Of a stretch of DNA of 64,000 nt, positions 28,267-39,094 are shown in pieces. A program made the translations under genes and the position numbers. The notes beneath the pieces are model-generated. The model ran no database searches, was not told the DNA's origin, and was given only the letters and a program-made list of their open reading frames with translations. The DNA comes from Myxococcus hansupus (lineage in GTDB: Bacteria; Myxococcota; Myxococcia; Myxococcales; Myxococcaceae). The stretch spans positions 3,988,501 through 4,052,500 of the forward strand of contig NZ_CP012109.1 in assembly GCF_000280925.3 (NCBI RefSeq), written 5' to 3'. Each line of letters starts with the position of its first letter. Within the stretch, counting starts at the first letter, position 1.

Positions 28267-28287
28267 GGCCCGGATGCAGCCCGGGCC
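28267..28287 (-). terminator. Hairpin between the carboxyltransferase and acyl-CoA dehydrogenase genes
   Basis: GGCCCGG (28267-28273) pairs with CCGGGCC (28281-28287) around a seven-base loop. Read on the minus strand it follows the carboxyltransferase stop by 25 bp and is trailed by GTTTG. It could attenuate read-through into the acyl-CoA dehydrogenase gene. The T-run is weak. Confidence 0.4.
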
Positions 28288-28312
28288 TTCAAGGTGAAGT
28301 AACGCTACCTAC

Positions 28313-29842
28313 TCAAACCGGATAGACGCCGTGCTTCTTCTCGGCACGGGGCGCGTGGCGCTGCGAATACACGCCATAACGCTGGGCCAGCTCCTGGCGG
28401 AGCTGATTTCCCGGAATGATGTCGTCGATGACGAGCTCGCTCGCCAGTTTGTAGATGTCCACGTCCTGCTTGTACTCGTCGCGCAGCTTCTGGACGTAGG
28501 CGGGACGCTCCGCCTCGGGCAGCTCTTGAATCTTGTTGTAGTAGACGGCGTTCACCGCCGCCTCCGGGCCCATGACGGCGATCATCGCGCCCGGCAGGGC
28601 CAGGGTGGCATCCGGCGCGAACCCGGGGCCGCTCATGGCGTAGAGGCCGGCGCCGTAGGCCTTGCGGACCACCACGCAGATGCGGGGCACGCTGGCTTCC
28701 GACACGGCGGAGATCATCTTCGCGCCCGCGCGGATGATGCCGGCGCGCTCCACCTTGGTGCCAATCATGAAGCCCGGCACGTCCGCCAGGTAGAGCAGCG
28801 GGATGTTGAATGCATCACACAACCAGATGAAGCGGGCCGCCTTGTCCGCGCTGTCCACGAACAGCACGCCGCCCTTGTACTTGGGCTGGTTGGCGACGAT
28901 GCCCACCGGGCGGCCGTCGATGCGGGCCAGGCCAGTGACCAGCTCCTGGGCGAAGAGCTTCTTCACCTCGAACCAGCTCCCCTCGTCGATGAGCTCGTAG
29001 ATGAGCTCATGGATGTTGAAGGGCTTGTTCTGGTCGACGGGGACGATCTCCTCCACCTTCTTGCCGCCGGCCTTGGGGGCCTTGGGCTCGGCGCGCGGCG
29101 GGGCCTGGGAGAAGTTCTCCGGGAAGAAGCCGATGTACTTCTTGGCCGCCTCGATGGCCTCCTGCTCCGTCTTCACCAGCACGTCGCCCACGCCGGAGAT
29201 GGAGCAGTGCATCTTCGCGCCGCCCATCTCCTCCAGCGTCACCTTCTCACCAATGACCATCTCCGCCATGCGCGGGCTGCCCAGGTACATGGAGGCGTTG
29301 CCCTCCACCATGATGACCAGGTCGCAGAACGCGGGGATGTACGCGCCACCTGCGGCGGAGGGACCGAAGAGGAGGCACACCTGCGGCACGAAGCCGGACA
29401 TGTGCACCTCGTTGTAGAAGATGCGGCCCGCGCCTCGGCGGCCGGGGAACATCTCCACCTGGTCGGTGATGCGGGCGCCGGCGGAGTCCACCAGGTAGAA
29501 CAGCGGGCAGCGCAGGCCGCGGGCCGTCTCCTGGATGCGGAGGATCTTCTCCACGGTGCGGGCGCCCCAGCTTCCGGCCTTCACGGTGGAGTCGTTGGCC
29601 ATGATGGCCACGGTGCGACCGGCCACCTTGCCCACGCCAATGATGACACCATCCGAGGGCAGGTCCGGGTCCAGGTTGTTGGCGAGCTTCGCGTCCTCCA
29701 CGAAGGAGCCCTCATCCACGAGCATCCGGATGCGCTCGCGCGCGAAGAGCTTGCCCGCCTCCTGGTTCTTGGCGTGGTACTTCGGCGCGCCACCCTTCTC
29801 CACCTGGGCGATCTTCTCCAGCAGTTTCGAGTCTTGGGACAT
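28313..29842 (-). CDS. Acyl-CoA carboxylase carboxyltransferase (beta) subunit, LiuB-like
   Basis: The product is 509 aa from ATG 29842 (MSQDSKLLEKIAQVEKGG). The two crotonase-fold halves are seen: the first with YLVDSAGARITDQVEMFPGRRGAGRIFYNE (acyl-CoA site), the second with LADVPGFMIGTKVERAGIIRAGAKM and YGAGLYAMSGPGF (carboxybiotin site). The family includes 3-methylcrotonyl-CoA, geranyl-CoA and propionyl-CoA carboxylases. With LiuA-, LiuC- and LiuE-like genes around it, 3-methylcrotonyl-CoA carboxylase is the most likely role. The biotin-carrying alpha subunit is not in this window. Confidence 0.93.
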   Translation of the reverse strand: MSQDSKLLEKIAQVEKGGAPKYHAKNQEAGKLFARERIRMLVDEGSFVEDAKLANNLDPDLPSDGVIIGVGKVAGRTVAIMANDSTVKAGSWGARTVEKILRIQETARGLRCPLFYLVDSAGARITDQVEMFPGRRGAGRIFYNEVHMSGFVPQVCLLFGPSAAGGAYIPAFCDLVIMVEGNASMYLGSPRMAEMVIGEKVTLEEMGGAKMHCSISGVGDVLVKTEQEAIEAAKKYIGFFPENFSQAPPRAEPKAPKAGGKKVEEIVPVDQNKPFNIHELIYELIDEGSWFEVKKLFAQELVTGLARIDGRPVGIVANQPKYKGGVLFVDSADKAARFIWLCDAFNIPLLYLADVPGFMIGTKVERAGIIRAGAKMISAVSEASVPRICVVVRKAYGAGLYAMSGPGFAPDATLALPGAMIAVMGPEAAVNAVYYNKIQELPEAERPAYVQKLRDEYKQDVDIYKLASELVIDDIIPGNQLRQELAQRYGVYSQRHAPRAEKKHGVYPV

Positions 29843-30045
29843 GGCCCGTGGCACATAGCAGAAAGGGCTACGGCTGGCTGCCTTCTCGCTGAGGGGCCGG
29901 CATGGCGTGATGGGCATCCGACGCACCGCGCAGAACATGTCCACCGGGGGATGCCGCTTCAGGCTCCCCTGCCTACCTTGGTGCTTAACGGGGGCGTGCT
30001 CGCGAGTGATGCGCACCCGGCAACCATTGGGCCCAGGAGGAACGC

Positions 30046-30405
30046 ATGTTCGCAGCGAAGAAAGGCAAGTGGATGGCGAAGGGGATTGCCCGGAGCGACC
30101 TGTATCGCAAGTGGCTGGCCCACAAGCTCGTCAACGACCTCCCCCGCGCGGCCAGGAACCGCTGGGATGACTTCGAGCCGGATGACGTGCTGCGGCATGT
30201 CGGGTTGACCACCTACAAGCCGGTGCGCTCGAGCCTGGGCGGGCTGGGTGTGTTCCTGCTCGGCGTGGCGGCGGGCAGCGTGGCCGCGCTCCTGCTCGCG
30301 CCCCAGAAGGGCACCGAGCTGCGCACCACGGTGAAGGACAAGGCCACGGCCTACATGAACAAGCAGAACGTCAACCTGGGTCAGGAGCGGACCGCCAACG
30401 CGTGA
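30046..30405 (+). CDS. YtxH-like small membrane protein
   Basis: The product is 119 aa from ATG 30046 with a near-perfect AGGAGG six bases upstream. A basic N-terminal part (KKGKWMAKGIARSDLYRKW) and a linker precede a single hydrophobic segment (GVFLLGVAAGSVAALLLAP), followed by KGTELRTTVKDKATAYM, the pattern of YtxH/general-stress-like proteins. Function is unknown in the family, though often stress related. It is divergent from the carboxyltransferase gene and probably unrelated to leucine catabolism. Confidence 0.85.
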   Translation: MFAAKKGKWMAKGIARSDLYRKWLAHKLVNDLPRAARNRWDDFEPDDVLRHVGLTTYKPVRSSLGGLGVFLLGVAAGSVAALLLAPQKGTELRTTVKDKATAYMNKQNVNLGQERTANA

Positions 30406-30446
30406 CGGCCGCTCGGGGCCTTCGGCTCACGAGCGTGAAACGCTTC

Positions 30447-30484
30447 CGGGGACGGGGACCCACCACGTGGGCCTTCCGTCCCCG
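30447..30484. terminator. Hairpin between convergent YtxH and hydratase genes
   Basis: CGGGGACGG (30447-30455) and CCGTCCCCG (30476-30484) form a 9-bp stem around a 20-base loop that itself contains CCAC/GTGG. There is no T-run on either strand. Its position between convergent genes fits termination. Confidence 0.4.
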
Positions 30485-30502
30485 CCGTCGTTTCGGCCGG
30501 GC

Positions 30503-33337
<2,835 letters not shown>

Positions 33338-33348
33338 GCGCCCGTGAG

Positions 33349-33413
33349 CCTCCCGCGAGGAGGTGCGGCTCGGGTGCCCAGTCCGGAGCTCCGAGCCGCA
33401 TCACGGCGGGAGG
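33349..33413. repeat. Nested inverted repeat between convergent genes
   Basis: Outer arms CCTCCCGC (33349-33356) and GCGGGAGG (33406-33413) enclose inner arms TGCGGCTCGG (33364-33373) and CCGAGCCGCA (33391-33400). The result is an extended two-stage hairpin in the 137-bp gap between the TerB and MCP genes. No T-run is present. It may act as a bidirectional terminator or 3' end protector. Confidence 0.55.
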
Positions 33414-33474
33414 CGCACCACCAGGGTGGCGCGCCTGGGACGCGATTCACTTTGGCCCGGGTTGTCCCGGCGCC

Positions 33475-35007
33475 TCACGCGCTCTGCGTCGCCTCGGTGG
33501 GCCCGGCGTCTTCATAGGTCTCGATGACGCCGTGGACCCGGCCCGTCACGGCGCGCAGCGTCCCCGCCGCGGCGTTCGTCTGCTCCAGCCGGCCCAGGGT
33601 CTGCTTCATCATCGCGGACAGCTCATCCACCGCGCTGGAGATCTGCGCCACGCCCGCGGCCTGCCGGCTCACCGCCGCGGAGATTTGCTGCACCCCCTCC
33701 GAGCTGGTCCGGAGCATCGAGGACAGCCCCCGCAGGCTTTCGCCGGAGGCCCGAACCACCTCCAGGTCCTGCGCCATCCGGTCCGCGCCCTTCAGGCTGA
33801 GCACCACCACCTGCTGCAATGATTGATGGGCGGAGTCCAGGGCAGTGCCCACCTGCCCGGCCGCGCGCACGGACTGCTGCGCCAGTCGGCGCATCTCCGA
33901 CGCCACCACCGCGAAGCCGCGGCCCTGCTCCCCCGCGCGCGCCGCCTCGATGGCCGCGTTCACCGCCACCAGGTTCGACTGGTCCGCCAGGTCCTTCACC
34001 GTCAGGGTGATGCTCGACAACTGCCGCGCCTGACCGTCGAGCCCGCGCAGCAGGCCCGCGATCTCCATCACCTGCTCGCGGATGCCTTCCAGCCCCGTCA
34101 TGCTCCGCCCCAGCATGGACTCCGCCGTGCTGCCCACGTCGCCCGCCTGGAGCGTCGAGGCCAGGATGGCATCCGCCTGCCGCGCCGCCACCGAGGACGC
34201 CTGCTGCATCTCGTTCGCCGCCACCTGCGTCTGCGCGAGCGCCGCGGACTGCCGCGACAACACCTCCCGCTGCGCGTCCGTGCTCGCCACGAGCGTCCGC
34301 GTCGCGTCCGTCAGCGCCCGCGCCGAATCCACCAGCGGCTCCACCACCCGCGTGCGCACCTCGCCCTGCGACAGCTCCAGCCACGCCTGCCGCGCGGCCA
34401 GCTCCTTCGCGTCCTTCACCGCGCCCCGGCCGCCGATGACGAGGAACACGTTCTCGAACACCACCCAACCGATGTGCTCCAGCGCCCGCCAGAGGCTGGC
34501 CGTCTCCGTGCCGAAGATGGAGAAGGGCCAGTACAGGTTGCGCAGCACGTGGTCCACGGCCACCACGCCCGAGTAGAGGAACAGCACTCGCAAGTCCCGG
34601 TACATGGCCAGCAGCGCCAAGGAGCCGAAGATGTGGAAGTGCGTTTCAATGCGCCCATCCGTCAGGTGGATGAGCAGCCCGGACACCAGCGCCTGCGCCA
34701 CCGCGATGGTGAGCCGCGTGGACTCCCGCCCCGGACGCGTCCAGGCCAGCGCGATGGGGAGGCTCGCGATCAGGAACCCCAGCCCCGCCGCCGCCCAGAC
34801 ATGCGGATGCACCGTGCTGGAGGTGCCCGCCCACGTCCGTGGCGCCACCACCAGGGCCACGACGAGCCCCGCCACCCACTGGAGCACCATCAACCCGGAG
34901 AACATCCGGTCCGTGCGGCGCCCCAGGGATGCCTGATGGGCATCGAAGAGCGCCTGGGAGCGTCGCGCGAGGACGACCGGATCAAGCGAGACGTTCATGA
35001 GGCACAT
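33475..35007 (-). CDS. Membrane methyl-accepting chemotaxis protein with unusual sensor region
   Basis: The product is 510 aa from ATG 35007 (ATG 34998 is possible). The N-terminal 200 residues hold about six transmembrane segments ([69 protein letters not shown]) rather than the usual two flanking a periplasmic sensor. One loop carries [18 protein letters not shown]. The cytoplasmic signalling hairpin is canonical: [20 protein letters not shown] then [22 protein letters not shown] is not obvious. No che genes are adjacent, so it is an orphan receptor. Confidence 0.94.
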   Translation of the reverse strand: MCLMNVSLDPVVLARRSQALFDAHQASLGRRTDRMFSGLMVLQWVAGLVVALVVAPRTWAGTSSTVHPHVWAAAGLGFLIASLPIALAWTRPGRESTRLTIAVAQALVSGLLIHLTDGRIETHFHIFGSLALLAMYRDLRVLFLYSGVVAVDHVLRNLYWPFSIFGTETASLWRALEHIGWVVFENVFLVIGGRGAVKDAKELAARQAWLELSQGEVRTRVVEPLVDSARALTDATRTLVASTDAQREVLSRQSAALAQTQVAANEMQQASSVAARQADAILASTLQAGDVGSTAESMLGRSMTGLEGIREQVMEIAGLLRGLDGQARQLSSITLTVKDLADQSNLVAVNAAIEAARAGEQGRGFAVVASEMRRLAQQSVRAAGQVGTALDSAHQSLQQVVVLSLKGADRMAQDLEVVRASGESLRGLSSMLRTSSEGVQQISAAVSRQAAGVAQISSAVDELSAMMKQTLGRLEQTNAAAGTLRAVTGRVHGVIETYEDAGPTEATQSA

Positions 35008-35096
35008 CCAGACAGGGCAACGAGCAGGGTCAAAACGACCCCAACCCTATCCGGACACCCTCGCCAAACGTTAGCCCGGGTGGAATTTTTCAGTGA

Positions 35097-35122
35097 TACC
35101 CGGACTCTAGAGAATCCGGGTA
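35097..35122. promoter_or_regulatory. Perfect dyad between HMG-CoA lyase and MCP genes
   Basis: TACCCGGA (35097-35104) and TCCGGGTA (35115-35122) flank a spacer that itself contains the palindrome CTCTAGAG. It sits about 90 bp upstream of the MCP start and 32 bp after the lyase stop. There is no adjacent T-tract on the minus strand, so an operator is as likely as a terminator. Confidence 0.45.
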
Positions 35123-35153
35123 CTGCAAGACCCTGGGTCTATCCCGCTCCCGT

Positions 35154-36131
35154 TCACGTCTGGGCGCGCCGAGAGGCCTTCTTCTCACGCTCGCCCAAGG
35201 CGGCCTGGAGGTACTTGCCCGCCAGCTTCCGGCCAATCAGCTCCTGGGCGATCTCACCGGCCTCCACGAGCCGGTCCAGGTTGATGCCGGTGTCCACGCC
35301 CATGCCATGCAGCATGAAGACGGCGTCCTCCGTGGCCAGGTTTCCGGCCGCGCCGGGCGCGTAGGGACAGCCGCCCAGGCCACCAATGCTCGCGTCGAAG
35401 GTCGTGACGCCCGCGGACAGGCCCACCAGCGCGTTGGCCAGGGCCGTGCCCCGCGTGTCGTGCAGGTGCAGCGCCAGCTTCTCCACGGGGATGTGCTTCA
35501 GCAGCGCCTCCAGCAGCACCTCCGTCTGCCGGGGAGTGCCAATGCCAATCGTGTCCCCCAGGCTGAGCTGGTAGATGCCCGCGTCCACGAGCTGGCGGCA
35601 GATGTCCACCACCCGCTCCACGGGGACGTCGCCCTCGTAGGGGCAGCCCCACACGGTGGACAGGTAGCCACGCACCTGCATGCCCGCCTGGAGCGCGGCG
35701 CCGGTGACTTCCCGTGCGCCCGCCAGGGCCTCGGCGATGGACTTGTTGATGTTCTTCTTCGAGTGGGCCTCGGACGCCGAGATGAAGATGGCGGCCTCCT
35801 GCAGGCCCGCCTCCTTGGCGCGCTCCAGCCCCTTGAGGTTGGGCACCAGCGCGGAGAACACGACGCCTTCACGCCGGCCCACCAGCCGAAGCAGCTCCTC
35901 CGCGTCCGCCAACTGGGGAATCCACTTCGGTGACACGAACGACGTCACCTCGATGCGCTTCTCCCCCGCGGCGACCAGCGCGTTGATGAGCCGTGCCTTG
36001 TCCCGGGTGGGCAGCGTGCGCAGCTCGTTCTGCAAGCCGTCCCGGGGGCCGACCTCGTAGACGTCGACCCGCTTGGGCAACTGGCCGAGCCAGCCCAGCC
36101 GCATCCTGGAGTGTTCGTTCATCTCAGCCAT
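35154..36131 (-). CDS. Hydroxymethylglutaryl-CoA lyase, LiuE-like
   Basis: The product is 325 aa from ATG 36131, with GGAG eight bases upstream; it overlaps the methyltransferase gene by 8 bp (ATG 36122 is the alternative). Signatures: YEVGPRDGLQNE at the N-terminus, HLHDTRGTALAN, and the active-site loop GLGGCPYAPGAAGN with the catalytic Cys. The enzyme splits HMG-CoA to acetyl-CoA and acetoacetate, the last step of leucine degradation. Together with the genes at 27096, 28313 and 30503 the window holds four of the five usual Liu activities, spread over two transcription units. Confidence 0.95.
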   Translation of the reverse strand: MAEMNEHSRMRLGWLGQLPKRVDVYEVGPRDGLQNELRTLPTRDKARLINALVAAGEKRIEVTSFVSPKWIPQLADAEELLRLVGRREGVVFSALVPNLKGLERAKEAGLQEAAIFISASEAHSKKNINKSIAEALAGAREVTGAALQAGMQVRGYLSTVWGCPYEGDVPVERVVDICRQLVDAGIYQLSLGDTIGIGTPRQTEVLLEALLKHIPVEKLALHLHDTRGTALANALVGLSAGVTTFDASIGGLGGCPYAPGAAGNLATEDAVFMLHGMGVDTGINLDRLVEAGEIAQELIGRKLAGKYLQAALGEREKKASRRAQT

Positions 36132-36852
36132 GGCGGCGCTCCGCTCCCACGATGAGGTCGGTCGACTGCGGGCCCAGCGGCTCACCCTCCAAGCCGCCCT
36201 TCACCCACATCACCGAAAACCCCGTGCTTTCCAACAGCCGAACCCATTCCGCAAGGGGATAGTAACGAAGGGAGTATGACGCGCGCAGGCAACGCCCGTC
36301 GGGTGTCGTCAGCGTGCGCAGCCCCGTGTCCCGGCCCGTCCGGGGGTCGAAGTGGCTCGACTCCTCCAACACGCTTCCGTCCGGCAGCGACTGGCGGAAG
36401 GCCGCCTGGGGCGACGCCTCCATCCGCTCGTACGGCACCGTTTGGAACACCCACCGTCCTCCTGGCCGCAGCACGCGCGCGACCTCGCGGAGGATGTGCA
36501 CGTGCTCGGCGTCCGTGAAGGCGGCCAGCGTCGAGTACCACGCGTAGGCCCCGGCCAAGGACGCCTCGCGGAACGGCAGGGCCCGCAAATCCCCCTGCAC
36601 CGCCGGAAAGCCGGGGCGACGCGTGGACAACGACAGCGCATCCAACTCCAGGCCGATGACGCGCCCCGCCAACGGGCCCGAGGTGTTGAGCCGCGCCGCG
36701 TGACGGCCATGGCCACACCCCAGGTCCACCACTGGCGCGGGCCCGGGCACTTCCGCGAAGGCGCGGGCCAGGAAGTCCACCTCGCGCGCGGTGACGGCCT
36801 CCGACAGGAACGGCAGCGTGCTGCGCAGGTAGAGCTCCCCGAAGAAGCTCAT
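36124..36852 (-). CDS. Class I SAM-dependent methyltransferase
   Basis: The product is 242 aa. The ATG at 36852 overlaps the upstream aminotransferase stop as ATGA. Rossmann SAM-binding motif: VVDLGCGHGRHAARL; then VIGLELDALSL, VQGDLRALPF and VARVLRPGGRWVFQTVPY, all typical of methyltransferase type 11/25 proteins. The substrate cannot be told. It is coupled to an aminotransferase upstream and to HMG-CoA lyase downstream. Confidence 0.9.
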   Translation of the reverse strand: MSFFGELYLRSTLPFLSEAVTAREVDFLARAFAEVPGPAPVVDLGCGHGRHAARLNTSGPLAGRVIGLELDALSLSTRRPGFPAVQGDLRALPFREASLAGAYAWYSTLAAFTDAEHVHILREVARVLRPGGRWVFQTVPYERMEASPQAAFRQSLPDGSVLEESSHFDPRTGRDTGLRTLTTPDGRCLRASYSLRYYPLAEWVRLLESTGFSVMWVKGGLEGEPLGPQSTDLIVGAERRHG

Positions 36853-38039
36853 CGTGCCCGCAGACCCGCGCGCAGCCGGCGCACGGCCTCATCCAACACC
36901 GCCTCCGTCTTGCAGAAGGCGAAGCGGGCCAGCCCCTGTCCCAGGTGCCGGTGCTCCGGGCCGTAGAAGACACTGGGCGGAATCGCCGCCACGCCGACCT
37001 CCGACACGAGGTGGCGGCAGAAGGCCACGTCATCGGCGAAGCCCCGGCGAGCGATGTCCGCGAGGATGAAGTAGCTGCCCTCCGGCGTGAATGCCGTCAG
37101 CCCGGCCTCGCGCAGCCCGGTGAGCAGCCGCTCCCGCTTCGCCAGATAGAACGCGGCCAGCCCGTCGAAGTACGCGTCCGGCAGCCGCAGCGCCGCCGCC
37201 ATCGCGGCCTGCAACGGCGCGGCGGTGGCGAAGGTGACGAACTGGTGGGCGCGCTGGACGGCGTCTCGCAGCGGCGGCGGCGCGATGACCCAGCCCACCT
37301 TCCACCCGGTGAGGCTGAACGTCTTGCCGCCGCTGCTCACCGTCACCGTGCGCTCGGCCAGGCCGGGCAGCGTCGCGGGCCGCAGGTGCCGCGCGGGCGC
37401 GAAGACGATGTGCTCGTACACCTCGTCGGACAGCACCTTCACGTCGTGCTCGGCGCACAGCTCCGCCAGGAAGGACAGCTCGTCCCGGGTGAACACCTTG
37501 CCCGTGGGATTGTGGGGCGTGTTGAGGATGAGCAGCCGGGTGCGCGGGCCAAAGGCGGCGCGGACCTCGTCCCGGTCGAACCACCACTGCGCGTGTCCGG
37601 CATCGGGTGGTCGCAGCGGCACGTAACGCGCGGTGGCGCCCACGAAGGTGATGTTGGCGTCGTAGGAATCGTAGAAGGGCTCGAACGCCACCACCTCGTC
37701 GCCCGGGTCCACCAGCCCCAGCAGCGTGTCGAGGATGGCCTCGGTGGCGCCGCTGGTCACCGTCACCATGGTGTCCGGGTCCACCGTCTGGCCGTAGAAG
37801 CGCGCCGAGTGCTCGGCGATGGCCACGCGCAGCTCCCGGGCCCCGGCCCCCATCGCGTACTGGTTGCCCCCGTCACGGATGGCGCGCTGCGCGGCCTCCT
37901 TGATGGCGTCCGGCCCGTCGAAGTCCGGGAACCCCTGGCCCAGGTTCACCGCGCCGTGCTTCGCGGCCAGGGCGCTGAACTCGGAGAAGACGGTGGTGGC
38001 GAACCGGGTGACGCGCTGCGCGGCTACGGGCCTGGACAT
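36849..38039 (-). CDS. PLP-dependent class I/II aminotransferase (methionine/kynurenine type)
   Basis: The product is 396 aa from ATG 38039. Fold-type I features: NLGQGFPDFDGP, NQYAMGAGARELRVAIAEH, NTPHNPTGKVFTRDE, SDEVYEHIVF and the PLP lysine in SSGGKTFSLTGWKVGW. The NQY and GQGFPDF segments are usual for the kynurenine-aminotransferase/glutamine-transaminase K group, which includes the methionine aminotransferase YbdL. The substrate is not certain. It lies 36 bp after the PAP2 gene and overlaps the methyltransferase gene. Confidence 0.92.
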   Translation of the reverse strand: MSRPVAAQRVTRFATTVFSEFSALAAKHGAVNLGQGFPDFDGPDAIKEAAQRAIRDGGNQYAMGAGARELRVAIAEHSARFYGQTVDPDTMVTVTSGATEAILDTLLGLVDPGDEVVAFEPFYDSYDANITFVGATARYVPLRPPDAGHAQWWFDRDEVRAAFGPRTRLLILNTPHNPTGKVFTRDELSFLAELCAEHDVKVLSDEVYEHIVFAPARHLRPATLPGLAERTVTVSSGGKTFSLTGWKVGWVIAPPPLRDAVQRAHQFVTFATAAPLQAAMAAALRLPDAYFDGLAAFYLAKRERLLTGLREAGLTAFTPEGSYFILADIARRGFADDVAFCRHLVSEVGVAAIPPSVFYGPEHRHLGQGLARFAFCKTEAVLDEAVRRLRAGLRAR

Positions 38040-38075
38040 GGACGTCGGCTCCTCGTCCCGGGAAGGCCCGGGCGC

Positions 38076-39044
38076 TCAGGGCCTGACGATAGCGTCCACC
38101 GGGACGGAACGCGCGTCCTTCACCACCTCGCGCTGCCGGGAGGCCCGCGACACGCCCATGGCCAGCCCCGCCACCACCATCACCAGCGGCACCGAGCACA
38201 GCAGGTCCGTGGCGTAGTGGAAGCGGCCCACCAACGTGGCGGCGATCAGCCCCAGGCCCGGCAGCAACACCACCCAGAACGTCCGGCGCGAGTACCGCCA
38301 CGCATAATAGAACACCAGCAGCGTGGCGCCGGTGTGTCCGGACGGGAAGCAGTCCCGGGCGAACATCGGCGTGCGCATCACGGAGTCCAGCAGCGGCGCC
38401 ACCGTGCCCCGCAGCGGCCCGTCGAACGCGTCCACCAGGAAGTAGCGCGGCCCTATCGCGGGCACCAACGCATAGGCCGCGTAGTTGAGGCAGAAGAGCA
38501 GGCCCAGCGCGGTGAGGTACTCCTCATACTCCGCGCCTCCTGGCCGGCGGTAGAGCACCAGCCCCAGCACCAGCGCCCAGATGAAGTGGCCGTAGTAGCA
38601 GACCAGCAACACGTCGTTGAGCCAGGTGGGGACGATGCGCGCCAGCACCACCGCGGCCTGCAAGCCGAAGAGCCGCTGGTCGGCCGCCACCAACTGCGCG
38701 TCCTTGAGCAGGGGGTTGAGGGCGTCCACGAGCGGCGACAGCCAACCGTGCGTCATCACCGCCGTGGGCAGCAGCCACCAGTCCGCGACGATGTCCGGCC
38801 AGCGGTGTCCCGGATACGACGCGGCCACGGTCCGCAGGACGAGCGGCCCCATGCCCATCAGCGTGAACAGCAGCGCGGCGCGCAAGGCCCCGGGTGCCCA
38901 GTGGCCGGGCCCCACGAGCACCAGCGCCGCCAGCGCGCACGACACCGCGATGATGAGGTCCACGGGCGTGAGCTGAACGCGAACCGCCGGGGACCGGCTC
39001 GAGGAGACCCCGCTCAGGGCTCTGTGGACAAACCAGGAACTCAC
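38076..39044 (-). CDS. PAP2-family integral membrane phosphatase/phosphotransferase
   Basis: The product is 322 aa from GTG 39044. Several transmembrane helices are visible (VDLIIAVSCALAALVLVG, ALLFTLMGMGPLVLRTVA, LNDVLLVCYYGHFIWALVLG, EYLTALGLLFCLNYAAYALV, VMVVAGLAMGV). The active-site motifs are CFPSGHTGATLL and GRFHYATDLL, the PAP2 C2/C3 pattern. This arrangement resembles the PAP2_3 group that contains inositol-phosphorylceramide synthase-like enzymes. The gene is directly downstream of the MMPL exporter and close to a putative ceramide operon, so a lipid head-group reaction is plausible. That is inference. Confidence 0.88.
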   Translation of the reverse strand: MSSWFVHRALSGVSSSRSPAVRVQLTPVDLIIAVSCALAALVLVGPGHWAPGALRAALLFTLMGMGPLVLRTVAASYPGHRWPDIVADWWLLPTAVMTHGWLSPLVDALNPLLKDAQLVAADQRLFGLQAAVVLARIVPTWLNDVLLVCYYGHFIWALVLGLVLYRRPGGAEYEEYLTALGLLFCLNYAAYALVPAIGPRYFLVDAFDGPLRGTVAPLLDSVMRTPMFARDCFPSGHTGATLLVFYYAWRYSRRTFWVVLLPGLGLIAATLVGRFHYATDLLCSVPLVMVVAGLAMGVSRASRQREVVKDARSVPVDAIVRP

Positions 39045-39094
39045 GCTGACCTATGCTCCCCCGGCGGCGCGACCTCCGCGCCGGAATCGCCGCG

